21,271 nt of DNA from F23-B02 sp045601285 (GCA_045601285.1 JAZRZJ010000008.1:1-21271), one strand, 5' to 3'. Positions 1-5,959 are shown, numbered from the stretch's first letter. The notes: generated from the sequence alone by a model not told the origin. Program-made: numbers and translations.

Positions 1-79
1 CGGGTTCGGAGCTGCCGGAGCAGGCGGAGAGCGAAAACAATGCCAGAATTATCAGAATAATTGCAATTGATCTCTTCAT
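1..79 (-). CDS. Lipoprotein N-terminus (partial)
   Basis: The gene is cut by the window start, so only about 26 codons are visible. They encode a short basic start (MKRS), a hydrophobic stretch, and a lipobox-like Leu-Ser-Ala-Cys, followed by a Ser/Gly linker. This is a typical type II signal peptide, so the product is probably a membrane-anchored, extracytoplasmic lipoprotein. Its function cannot be told from this fragment. The ATG at 79-77 was chosen because a perfect AGGAGG lies 8 bases upstream (88-93, minus strand), and a sigma-A promoter lies just beyond it. Confidence 0.75.
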   Translation of the reverse strand, partial: MKRSIAIILIILALFSLSACSGSSEP

Positions 80-101
80 AAAGCAAGCCTCCTTTTGGGA
101 T

Positions 102-130
102 AATATAACACGGCTGTATTTATTTGACAA
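102..130 (-). promoter_or_regulatory. Sigma-A promoter of the lipoprotein gene
   Basis: On the minus strand a -35 box TTGTCA (130-125) and a -10 box TATATT (107-102) are separated by 17 bases. They lie about 25 bases upstream of the lipoprotein start codon. Confidence 0.6.
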
Positions 131-316
131 GCGGCAATTGAAGACGGCTTCTTATGCCGCCCTCCGCAAGGCACCGCGCCATGCTCGCTCAAATAGAGGT
201 CACAAGTTCGACGGCAGACGCTGAAATCTTGCATGGGGAGAGTATGAGAGGGGATTGGTTATCCCCTCTCATTGTAAATTGAGCGAAGCGGATAAATCAC
301 GCACGAAGTGCGGACC
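131..316. other. Intergenic stretch with a palindrome
   Basis: I see no supported gene here. The clearest structure is a perfect 12-bp inverted repeat (244-255 with 261-272, loop of 5). A small GCAC-GAA-GTGC hairpin follows at about 301-311. The segment from about 273 to 316 has the look of a dispersed non-coding repeat, but only one copy is in the window. An open frame starting at 255 crosses both hairpins and has no ribosome binding site. Confidence 0.4.
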
Positions 317-354
317 AAAAGAACCAGTCATCCTTTTGGATGACTGGTTCTTTT
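317..354 (-). terminator. Intrinsic terminator (bidirectional form)
   Basis: A perfect 17-bp stem (317-333 with 338-354) has a TTTT loop, A4 on one side and T4 on the other. It lies about 75 bases past the stop of the minus-strand operon ending at 430 and is the best candidate for its terminator. It could also work on the plus strand. Confidence 0.7.
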
Positions 355-429
355 GTCTAAAAGCGACCAAATTGTACCGATCTATAGGTAAGTACGACCA
401 AAAGGTACGTCCCGACAAACCGAGATTTG

Positions 430-708
430 TCAATCTCTCACGCCCGATTCAACATGGATTCCAAAAATATAATAACCGAATTCAGTAACACCCGGTAACT
501 CGTCTTCCGGCATGAAATTTCCCTCAATGTCAACAGAATATCCTAAACCCACATAATGTCCGGAGCCGCCATCATCAGCAGTTTTTGTTCCAATACAAAA
601 TAGTGGCTTTTCAAAACTATGCACTCTGACAAAATCGGTTACGCCTATAATCAGCCAAAGAACAAATAGAGCTATTATTAGTATGCGTATCTTCTTTTTC
701 TTACTCAT
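430..708 (-). CDS. Small membrane-anchored hypothetical protein
   Basis: This 92-residue protein has a basic N-terminus (MSKKKKIR) and one hydrophobic segment at about residues 8-25. It then has a short extracytoplasmic domain containing a Thr-Lys-Thr-Ala-Asp-Asp-Gly-Gly-Ser-Gly stretch and a Tyr-Val-Gly-Leu-Gly-Tyr motif. I recall similar small proteins of unknown role from gut Firmicutes, but I cannot name a function. An AGGGGGT Shine-Dalgarno sequence lies 7 bases before the ATG. The gene starts 38 bases after the four-helix-bundle gene on the same strand with no terminator between them, so the two are probably co-transcribed and end at the hairpin at 317-354. The topology call is an inference from hydrophobicity. 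Confidence 0.7.
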   Translation of the reverse strand: MSKKKKIRILIIALFVLWLIIGVTDFVRVHSFEKPLFCIGTKTADDGGSGHYVGLGYSVDIEGNFMPEDELPGVTEFGYYIFGIHVESGVRD

Positions 709-746
709 AACATTACCCCCTTACAAATTATGATTTATCGGAATGC

Positions 747-1091
747 TTATAACGTATTTTTCAATGTTTTGCAGCTTGCAATAAGCATTCGTCTGATTCT
801 GCCGCACAGATTTCTGTTGTTTTTATATGTTTTTTCATCAATGCTCTTTGTGTTGAACAACAACTTCAACCAACCCTCTGTTTCATTGCATTCTTTGAGG
901 GCAATTTCAAATTTTGAAAGCATATCCGCTTTGCTTTGCCCGTAATTTGCTTCTCTTATATTTGCATAAACACTACTTGAACTTTTACGAATCTGAAAAA
1001 GAGTGTTGGACGGTGCTTTGATTTTTTGGCAAAGCAACTCTATTTCGGTTGCAAGCTGTTCTGAATATTCGAGCAAAAAGTTTTTTGCCAT
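747..1091 (-). CDS. Four-helix-bundle protein, S23/Avd-like family
   Basis: This 114-residue protein matches the family first found in intervening sequences of 23S rRNA genes and related in fold to the accessory protein Avd of diversity-generating retroelements. The family signature is clear in the middle third: an Ala-Asn-Ile-Arg-Glu-Ala segment, then Gln-Ser-Lys-Ala-Asp, then an Ile-Ala-Leu-Lys-Glu-Cys-Asn-Glu-Thr helix with Trp-Leu after it. The protein is all alpha and lysine/arginine-rich, as expected for a nucleic-acid-binding bundle. The ATG at 1091 was preferred over an upstream methionine because GGAG lies about 9 bases before it and a promoter ends just upstream. No reverse transcriptase or variable repeat is in the window, so a diversity-generating element is not supported. 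It neighbours a nested hairpin array, which may be its target (inference). Confidence 0.85.
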   Translation of the reverse strand: MAKNFLLEYSEQLATEIELLCQKIKAPSNTLFQIRKSSSSVYANIREANYGQSKADMLSKFEIALKECNETEGWLKLLFNTKSIDEKTYKNNRNLCGRIRRMLIASCKTLKNTL

Positions 1092-1116
1092 AAAATCACT
1101 CCTTCCATTCAAAAGA

Positions 1117-1145
1117 AATGTATCATTGTTCGCGCAAGAAATCAA
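1117..1145 (-). promoter_or_regulatory. Promoter of the four-helix-bundle operon
   Basis: On the minus strand a -35 box TTGATT (1145-1140) and a -10 box TACATT (1122-1117) are 17 bases apart. The promoter sits between the hairpin array, which starts 18 bases upstream, and the start codon at 1091. Confidence 0.55.
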
Positions 1146-1162
1146 TGCGTAACTTTGTTATC

Positions 1163-1347
1163 AGCCCGCAAGGGCTGTATATCATCAATTCCGCAGGGGT
1201 TGTATATCATCAGCACAAAGTGCTGTATCTCATCAAGCCGCAGAAAGATTTTATACACGCCTATGGCGTGATGAGATACAAAGGCGGCAAGCCGTCTTTG
1301 ATGATATACACGCTGACGCGTGATGATATACCAAGCCTGCGGCTTGG
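1163..1347. repeat. Nested palindromic mini-hairpin array
   Basis: Short hairpins alternate with an 11-base spacer. In the left half the spacer reads GTATATCATCA (1177-1187 and 1202-1212) or GTATCTCATCA (1225-1235). In the right half it appears as the reverse complement: TGATGAGATAC (1269-1279) and TGATGATATAC (1299-1309 and 1321-1331). The hairpins between them are 5-8 bp: AGCCC/GGGCT at 1163-1176, AGCAC/GTGCT at 1212-1224, CACGCC/GGCGTG at 1256-1270, 1281-1298, CACGC/GCGTG at 1309-1322, and CCAAGCC/GGCTTGG at 1331-1347. Hairpin sequences differ while spacers are conserved. The whole array is therefore a large inverted repeat about a degenerate centre near 1236-1256, able to fold as a long stem with side branches. 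It is non-coding. Confidence 0.85.
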
Positions 1348-1350
1348 ATA

Positions 1351-1393
1351 AACAAAGAACACGCTTTTGGTAGACAAAAGTGTGTTCTTTGTT
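1351..1393 (-). terminator. Hairpin terminator after tRNA-Pro
   Basis: A 19-bp stem (1351-1369 with 1375-1393, one G-T pair) has a 5-base loop. It starts at the last base of the tRNA CCA end. The minus-strand side ends in a T-rich run (TTCTTTGTTTAT), so it probably terminates the tRNA transcript. It directly abuts the mini-hairpin array. Confidence 0.6.
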
Positions 1394-1468
1394 GGCCCGA
1401 GTGGGGAGACTCGAACTCCCGGCTTCTTGGTCCCAAACCAAGCGCCCTACCAACTGGGCTACACCCGG
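1393..1468 (-). tRNA. tRNA-Pro (anticodon TGG)
   Basis: Read on the minus strand, the 76 bases fold as a full cloverleaf. The acceptor stem is CCGGGTG with CACTCGG (one G-U pair), the D stem is GCCC/GGGC, and the anticodon stem is CTTGG/CCAAG around the loop TTTGGGA. The T stem is GGGAG/CTCCC with loop TTCGAGT. The discriminator is G and CCA is encoded. Loop positions 34-36 read TGG, so it is a proline tRNA. Confidence 0.96.
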
Positions 1469-1497
1469 AAATATATAAAAATTGTTTTCGCCTGCCT

Positions 1498-1526
1498 ATT
1501 ATAACCTATGCGGTCAATATCTGCAA
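1498..1526 (-). promoter_or_regulatory. Promoter of tRNA-Pro
   Basis: On the minus strand a -35 box TTGCAG (1526-1521) and a perfect -10 box TATAAT (1503-1498) are 17 bases apart. This gives a leader of about 22 bases before the mature tRNA 5' end. Confidence 0.65.
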
Positions 1527-1586
1527 GATTTTTTAAAAATTGTGAAACGTAAAGGAAATTCCTCCGTCTTTATAGATGAGCGACCT

Positions 1587-1647
1587 GAGGCCGACGCTTG
1601 TTGAAAAAACAAACATGACTATTTCCAAACAATCATGTATCGGCCTC
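1587..1647 (+). promoter_or_regulatory. Structured leader before a 40-residue gene
   Basis: An outer stem GAGGCCGA/TCGGCCTC (1587-1594 with 1640-1647) encloses a weak TTGTT/AACAA hairpin (about 1599-1612) and a CATGA/TCATG hairpin (1614-1618 with 1633-1637). Together they form a possible three-way junction. It ends about 18 bases before the Shine-Dalgarno sequence of the small gene at 1680. I recognise no known riboswitch class. Confidence 0.4.
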
Positions 1648-1679
1648 GTAAAATACATTTTTCGAAGGGGAATATTTAA

Positions 1680-1802
1680 ATGACAAAAGCACTGGTTTTT
1701 ATTCTTGAGCAGGTTCAGAACGTTTTTTTCTGGAATGGCGATTTCAAGGAAATTGCAATCTTTGACGCTATTATTAATGTAGTCGAGAAGTACGGCAAAT
1801 AA
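1680..1802 (+). CDS. Small hypothetical protein, 40 residues
   Basis: The reading frame encodes a 40-residue, largely helical protein beginning MTKALVFILEQ and ending VVEKYGK. It is rich in Phe, Ile and Val with alternating charges, suggesting an amphipathic or membrane-associated helix. Three features argue that it is real: an AAGGGG ribosome binding site 9 bases before the ATG, a folded leader immediately upstream, and a strong terminator 8 bases after the stop. I see no clear promoter for it. I do not recognise the family. It could equally be the peptide part of a regulatory RNA. Confidence 0.55.
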   Translation: MTKALVFILEQVQNVFFWNGDFKEIAIFDAIINVVEKYGK

Positions 1803-1810
1803 TCGCAGAT

Positions 1811-1856
1811 AAAAAAGGAACATCGTCTTCACTTCCGAAGACGGTGTTCCTTTTTT
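1811..1856. terminator. Bidirectional intrinsic terminator
   Basis: A 20-bp stem (1811-1830 with 1837-1856, one G-T pair) has a 6-base loop and is flanked by A6 and T6. It serves the 40-residue gene on the plus strand and the tcdA gene on the minus strand. The last two bases overlap the tcdA stop codon. Confidence 0.9.
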
Positions 1857-2562
1857 ATTCCCTTGTGAGCGACAGTACAACGTGCTGACAAAGAAGCATT
1901 CCTGCGGTGGCGGGAACCCATACCAGCGAACCGGGAACGCTCCTGCGTCCCGGTGGAGGAGCCTCGGTCTGCTCGCACTCCATGGACTCCTCGGGGGAGA
2001 ACACAACGTCAAGATGCTCAATGCCTCTTGCGCGCAATTCCCTGCGCATTACTCTTGCCAGCGGACAGCCGCTGGTCTTTTTTATATCGCACAGCGTAAG
2101 CTGTGATGCGTCCTTTTTGTTGCCCGTACCCAGAGAGGAAACAATGGGAATGCCGCGCTCGAGCGCCGTTATAATAAGGTCGATTTTGCAGGAAACAAGG
2201 TCGATTGCGTCCACAATGAAATCATAATCGGCGAAGAAATCCTCGCGATGCTCCGCGTCGTAATGGGCGCAGATTGCGGTGACCTCAAGGTCGGGATTTA
2301 TCTCAAGAAGCCGCGCCCTCATGACCTCCGCCTTGGGAAGACCGACGGTTTTTTCCGTTGCAATGAGCTGGCGGTTAATGTTGCTTTCTCCCACGGTGTC
2401 GCGGTCAATGACGGTTATTCTGCCCACACCGCTGCGCACAAGCGCCTCGGCGCACCATGAGCCAACACCGCCAAGACCGAAAACGGCAACGTGGCTGCTG
2501 TGAAGTTTTTCCATTGCCTGCGCACCCAGCAGCATACGGGCGCGGAGAGTTCTTTCATCCAT
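1855..2562 (-). CDS. tcdA: tRNA threonylcarbamoyladenosine dehydratase
   Basis: This 235-residue ThiF/MoeB/HesA-family (E1-like) enzyme is the TcdA/YgdL type. The family uses ATP to convert t6A at position 37 of ANN-decoding tRNAs to the cyclic form. The nucleotide-binding loop Gly-Leu-Gly-Gly-Val-Gly is at residues 29-34, followed by a Val-Ile-Asp-Arg-Asp segment. The TcdA-type Gly-Thr-Gly-Asn-Lys-Lys-Asp and Cys-Pro-Leu-Ala segments lie in the second half, and no C-terminal rhodanese or MoaD partner is present. The ATG at 2562 was chosen because GGTG lies 6 bases upstream. The frame is open to a TTG at 2574, but that start lies inside the preceding terminator. The gene follows the foldase gene on the same strand and is insulated from it by that terminator. 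I found no convincing promoter of its own. Confidence 0.88.
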   Translation of the reverse strand: MDERTLRARMLLGAQAMEKLHSSHVAVFGLGGVGSWCAEALVRSGVGRITVIDRDTVGESNINRQLIATEKTVGLPKAEVMRARLLEINPDLEVTAICAHYDAEHREDFFADYDFIVDAIDLVSCKIDLIITALERGIPIVSSLGTGNKKDASQLTLCDIKKTSGCPLARVMRRELRARGIEHLDVVFSPEESMECEQTEAPPPGRRSVPGSLVWVPATAGMLLCQHVVLSLTRE

Positions 2563-2572
2563 TCTTTTCACC

Positions 2573-2600
2573 AAAAAAGGCCGCCGTTGGCGGCCTTTTT
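2573..2600 (-). terminator. Terminator of the foldase gene
   Basis: A stem AAAAAGGCCGCC/GGCGGCCTTTTT (2574-2585 with 2589-2600) has a 3-base loop and a T6 tail on the minus strand. It starts 7 bases after the foldase stop and reaches to within about 10 bases of the tcdA start codon. Confidence 0.85.
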
Positions 2601-2607
2601 AATTCTG

Positions 2608-3930
2608 TTACATAGCGGAAATGTATCTTGCACCGAACTTCTGGTCTGCGGTGCTGTCCTTGAGAATTGCGTTGAAGATGTTGGTGTTCCATTCGCTGAC
2701 AAGATTGTCGCGAAGAGACTGCTCTGAAATGTAGTCGCAGTAGGGAGCGTCTCCGGATTCACTGGTAACATCGGTTTCGGTGTGGCGCTCGGAGAAGAGA
2801 ACAACATAGAAACCGACACCGTCTGCCTTGACAACCTCAATGTCGCCGTCCTGACGGTTTTCGCTCTTGAGCCACTCGGCAAGTGCGGGCTCAAGATTAA
2901 TACCCTGAATGTGTTCGGCAGCGGTGGAAGCGGTGTGAACGTGGCCTTCCTCTGCAACGCCCTCGACGGCCTCGTCATGCTGGGGAACGACGTCCTCGCC
3001 CATAACAGCGATAACCGCACCCTCAAGGTCGCCTGCTCTGACGGCGCGCATGATCTTGTTCGCGGCTTCCTCGGCTGCTGCCATTGCCTCGTCGGTGGCG
3101 GGTACGGGTGTCATGCCGTCCTCCGCAACTCCGGTTTCGGCCTCAACAAGATAGAAGCTGTAGCTGTAGTAATCGTAATCGTCTGCGATTTCGGTGTAGT
3201 GTGCGGTGATTTCCTCTGCGGAAAAATCCTTAGAAGCTGCGATGCTGCTGCTGACTTCATCTGCAAGATAGCCAAGCTCAAGAACGCTGCGAAGCACATC
3301 TTCATTAAAGCCCTTGCCGTAATACTGGGAAAGGGAGGCACCGGCTGCCTTTGCGCTTTCCACAAAGGCATTGACGCTCTGTTCGATAGCAATGTTGTCC
3401 TCTTTGGTAAGCTCGATACCTGCGGCATCGGCATAGGCCTTGAGAATAGCAAACTGCTGAAGCTGGCTGACGGCCTGATCCATGAAGTAGTCATACCAGG
3501 TGTAATCCTCATCTTCGCCCTCTTCAGCGGTCATGCTGAAGGAGCAGGGCTGGCTCTTGAGGGACTTGGAGGTGTCAAGACCGATATACATTGCCATGCT
3601 GCCGTACTGGTTGACAAAGTCATTGTAGCCGGTACGGAAGACGTAATTCACCTGTGCGATGGAAAAATCAACGGTCTGCGCGGGAATTGAAACCGTGTCG
3701 GTTTCATATTCTTCAATATCGATGGAAACTGCGGTGGTATTTCTGTAGAATATGCCGGTGTTAAGATAAATAACTGCGACAACAAAAACAAAAATAATTG
3801 CACCGACAACAGACCATTTGATTTTGTCTTTTCTCTGCTTTTCGGCTTCCTTCTGTGCGGCGATGGTTTTCTTGTGGGTGCCGTCAGACTTGGCAGCGAT
3901 ACGGTTTTTTCTTTCAGTAGAAGCGCTCAT
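2608..3930 (-). CDS. Membrane-anchored SurA/PrsA-like foldase
   Basis: This 440-residue protein has a cytoplasmic Lys/Arg-rich N-terminus of about 38 residues, one membrane helix at about 40-60, and a long extracytoplasmic part. The middle (about 75-270) is helical and resembles the SurA/PrsA chaperone N-domain. The C-terminal part (about 270-420) sits where a parvulin (PpiC-type) peptidyl-prolyl isomerase domain would lie, but it is hard to match and carries an acidic, His-containing insertion. The likely role is folding of exported proteins at the outer face of the membrane. Catalytic activity is uncertain. AGGATGA lies about 7 bases before the ATG, and a near-consensus promoter lies about 80 bases upstream. 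It is probably a single-gene transcript ending at the hairpin at 2573-2600. Confidence 0.7.
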   Translation of the reverse strand: MSASTERKNRIAAKSDGTHKKTIAAQKEAEKQRKDKIKWSVVGAIIFVFVVAVIYLNTGIFYRNTTAVSIDIEEYETDTVSIPAQTVDFSIAQVNYVFRTGYNDFVNQYGSMAMYIGLDTSKSLKSQPCSFSMTAEEGEDEDYTWYDYFMDQAVSQLQQFAILKAYADAAGIELTKEDNIAIEQSVNAFVESAKAAGASLSQYYGKGFNEDVLRSVLELGYLADEVSSSIAASKDFSAEEITAHYTEIADDYDYYSYSFYLVEAETGVAEDGMTPVPATDEAMAAAEEAANKIMRAVRAGDLEGAVIAVMGEDVVPQHDEAVEGVAEEGHVHTASTAAEHIQGINLEPALAEWLKSENRQDGDIEVVKADGVGFYVVLFSERHTETDVTSESGDAPYCDYISEQSLRDNLVSEWNTNIFNAILKDSTADQKFGARYISAM

Positions 3931-4012
3931 AAAAGTATCATCCTTTTCTTTTGTACGGCGGCTGCGGTGTTATACACCGCTTCTGAACACCGCCAGTATA
4001 GGTAGATATTTT

Positions 4013-4041
4013 ATTATAACTCAACATATTAATTCTTTCAA
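4013..4041 (-). promoter_or_regulatory. Promoter of the foldase gene
   Basis: On the minus strand a -35 box TTGAAA (4041-4036) and a perfect -10 box TATAAT (4018-4013) are 17 bases apart. The roughly 75-base untranslated leader contains a 7-bp hairpin GCGGTGT/ACACCGC (3964-3970 with 3974-3980). Confidence 0.75.
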
Positions 4042-4136
4042 TAGCAAGAGGCAAATTTTTGCATCGTCAAAAAACAACAAAAATCGGCAAGCTTCGAGGT
4101 GCAGACGGTGGAAAAGCTGTTGAAGCTGATGAAAAG

Positions 4137-4165
4137 TTGAACTTTCAGACCTGCTGTGCTACAAT
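4137..4165 (+). promoter_or_regulatory. Promoter of the metallophosphoesterase gene
   Basis: A -35 box TTGAAC (4137-4142) and a -10 box TACAAT (4160-4165) are 17 bases apart, leaving a leader of about 22 bases before the TTG start. Confidence 0.75.
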
Positions 4166-4194
4166 TGCAGTCATCTTAATGCGGAGGCTTGAAT

Positions 4195-5028
4195 TTGAAA
4201 AAACGCAAAAAGAAACGCGGCAGAGGCGTAATCGTTCTGCTCATAACGGCTGCGCTGCTGGCATTTTTCGTGCATGACAGCGCCGTGAATATAGAAGTGA
4301 CGAATTACACAGTCTTAAGCGGCAGACTTCCCGCGGCATTCGACGGCTTTAAAATAGTGCAGATTTCAGACTTCCACGGAGCAGCTTTTGCAGAAGAGCT
4401 TGCGGAAAAGGTGCGGGCGCAGAGGCCCGACATAATAGCGATAACCGGTGATATAATAACCGGAGAGGAGCAGCTTCCAAATGTGGAGGCCTTGCTTGAA
4501 GCGATTGAGGGAATTGCGCCCCTTTACTTCGTAAGCGGAAACCACGATTTTGCCTCGGGACAGCTTGAGGCGCTCTGCGCTTATTTTGACCGCTTCGGCG
4601 TGACCTACCTGAAAAACGAATATGTAACGCTTGAGCGCGGCGGAGAACGCATTGTTCTTGCGGGAGTTGAGGACCCGAACAGCTGGGAGGGAATGGCAGC
4701 ACCCGACGAGGTTGCGGAAACGCTCCGGGGAGAGCTTTCCAATGAATACACCGTGCTTCTCGGACACAGAAACTACTGGGCGGAGGAGTATCCCGACCTG
4801 CCCGTTGACCTGATCCTGTGCGGTCATGCCCACGGCGGACTTATACGTCTGCCGGGCATCGGCGGTCTTATCGGCACCGACCGCACTCTGTTTCCGGATT
4901 ATGACGGCGGTATCTATGACTGCGGCGGCTACAAGCTTGTTGTTTCAAGAGGACTGGGAAATTCCGTTTCCGTTCCCCGTTTGTTCAACCGCCCCGAGCT
5001 TGTGTGCATAACGATTAAAGCAGAATAA
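4195..5028 (+). CDS. Membrane-anchored metallophosphoesterase
   Basis: This 277-residue calcineurin-like phosphoesterase is of the YkuE/YaeI type. A basic N-terminus is followed by one hydrophobic segment at about residues 11-26, so the catalytic domain is probably outside the membrane. The dinuclear metal motifs are all visible: Asp59-x-His61, Gly85-Asp86, Gly-Asn-His-Asp at 115-118, a single His in the Leu-Leu-Gly-His region, and Gly-His-Ala-His-Gly at 210-214. Relatives hydrolyse phosphodiesters, including UDP-diacylglucosamine or lipid-linked substrates, but the substrate here is unknown. The TTG at 4195 was chosen because GGAGG (4183-4187) is 7 bases upstream. The in-frame TTG at 4189 would be only one base from it. 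No terminator follows before the microprotein frame at 5097. Confidence 0.87.
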   Translation: MKKRKKKRGRGVIVLLITAALLAFFVHDSAVNIEVTNYTVLSGRLPAAFDGFKIVQISDFHGAAFAEELAEKVRAQRPDIIAITGDIITGEEQLPNVEALLEAIEGIAPLYFVSGNHDFASGQLEALCAYFDRFGVTYLKNEYVTLERGGERIVLAGVEDPNSWEGMAAPDEVAETLRGELSNEYTVLLGHRNYWAEEYPDLPVDLILCGHAHGGLIRLPGIGGLIGTDRTLFPDYDGGIYDCGGYKLVVSRGLGNSVSVPRLFNRPELVCITIKAE

Positions 5029-5096
5029 TCTTCAATCATTAATCCCGCCTCTCCCGCATATACTGAATGTATGTGCTATTAATCAGAGGTGATGTG

Positions 5097-5159
5097 ATGA
5101 ATACGGATATTGATGATTTCATCTACGGGGACTATGACCCGGGCCCCAGTGACAGATAA
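5097..5159 (+). CDS. Putative microprotein, 20 residues
   Basis: A short frame encodes an acidic 20-residue peptide starting MNTDIDDFIY and ending DPGPSDR. AGAGGTG, a strong Shine-Dalgarno sequence, lies about 6 bases upstream, and a 17-bp intrinsic terminator begins directly after the stop codon. The peptide has no signal sequence or membrane segment. I cannot name it. It may be translated from the metallophosphoesterase transcript, since no terminator lies between the two. The site and terminator arrangement is better than chance, but the frame is very short. Confidence 0.4.
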   Translation: MNTDIDDFIYGDYDPGPSDR

Positions 5160-5201
5160 AAAGACCGTTCCTATGGCGAGTTACCCATAGGAACGGTCTT
5201 T
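5160..5201. terminator. Bidirectional intrinsic terminator
   Basis: A perfect 17-bp stem (5160-5176 with 5185-5201) has an 8-base loop. It lies between the convergent microprotein/metallophosphoesterase unit and the ZIP transporter gene, whose stop codon is at 5208. Confidence 0.85.
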
Positions 5202-5207
5202 CTGCGG

Positions 5208-5954
5208 TTAATCGAAAAAGAAATTGATGACCAGCATAAGACAGAAGCCCAGCAGAAGCATATAGGTTGAAAGCCTGCCGCTTTGCCGGAGGTGTGTCTG
5301 CGGCACCATGTCGTCAACAATGACATACAGCATCGTGCCTGCGGCAAAGGCAAGGGCAAAGGGCAGAATTGCGGTGGAAAGCGTGATTGCGAAGTATCCG
5401 AAAAACACACCCAGCACCTCAACCGCGCCCGAGAAAAAGGCAACGACGGCGGCACGCCTTCTGCCCGTTCCGTTTTTCAGCAGGGGAGGAATGATTATCA
5501 TGCCCTCGGGAATGTTCTGAAAGGCAATTCCGCTTACAACGGCAACGGCATCGGAAATATCACCCGTGCCGAAGCTCACTCCCGCGGCTATGCCCTCAGG
5601 GAAATGATGAATGGCGATGGCGGCAACAAAGGCAAGAGCGCGGCTGCGGCTTGCGTCGTCGCCCTTTTTCATGCCCAGACTTCCCGCAAGCCGAGGTCCT
5701 GCGCGGTTGATGAGGCTGAGAAATGCAGCGCCGCAGAAAATGCCCACGGCGGGCAGCCATGCGCCGCTGCCGCCGGAAAAATCAATGGACGGGACCACAA
5801 GCCCGAGCACCGCCGCACAGAGCATTATGCCTGCGGCACAGCCCGATACCGCATCTTCAACGGCAGGGGGTATATCCTCAAAAAGAAAACCGATGACGGC
5901 ACCTACAAGACTGCAAAGAGCAATACCGCCTGCGGTTATAAGTACAAAATTCAA
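5208..5954 (-). CDS. ZIP family metal transporter
   Basis: This 248-residue inner-membrane protein has about eight hydrophobic segments and the ZIP metal-site motifs: His116-His117-Phe-Pro-Glu-Gly in the fourth helix and Asn147-Ile-Pro-Glu-Gly in the fifth. A short loop with Gly-Asp-Asp lies between helices 3 and 4. ZIP proteins import divalent metals such as zinc, manganese or iron; the metal here cannot be told. The start is a TTG at 5954, preceded 5 bases upstream by GGGTGAG. That ribosome binding site lies in a predicted hairpin with the untranslated region. The gene begins 43 bases after spmB on the same strand and may be read from the spmAB transcript. Confidence 0.9.
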   Translation of the reverse strand: MNFVLITAGGIALCSLVGAVIGFLFEDIPPAVEDAVSGCAAGIMLCAAVLGLVVPSIDFSGGSGAWLPAVGIFCGAAFLSLINRAGPRLAGSLGMKKGDDASRSRALAFVAAIAIHHFPEGIAAGVSFGTGDISDAVAVVSGIAFQNIPEGMIIIPPLLKNGTGRRRAAVVAFFSGAVEVLGVFFGYFAITLSTAILPFALAFAAGTMLYVIVDDMVPQTHLRQSGRLSTYMLLLGFCLMLVINFFFD

Positions 5955-5959
5955 TGAAA

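Noticed and set aside
255..488. 77-residue plus-strand frame
   Set aside because: It crosses two hairpins and the end of the opposite-strand gene, with no ribosome binding site and no protein-like composition.
747..1091. Diversity-generating retroelement
   Set aside because: The protein resembles Avd, but no reverse transcriptase, template repeat or variable repeat is present in the window.
1163..1347. CRISPR array
   Set aside because: The repeated 11-base sequence is too short, reverses orientation halfway, and separates hairpins rather than unique spacers. No cas gene is present.
1118..1453. Open frames across the hairpin array and tRNA
   Set aside because: Frames on both strands are by-products of the repeat units and cross the tRNA gene. 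None has a ribosome binding site.
1390..1470. Integration site (att) at tRNA-Pro
   Set aside because: I looked for a second copy of the tRNA 3' end at the left side of the accessory region and found only a short chance match (TGGGGAGA). No integrase is present.
2782..3690. 302-residue plus-strand frame
   Set aside because: It is antisense to the foldase gene and arises from the codon bias of that gene. It has no start signals.
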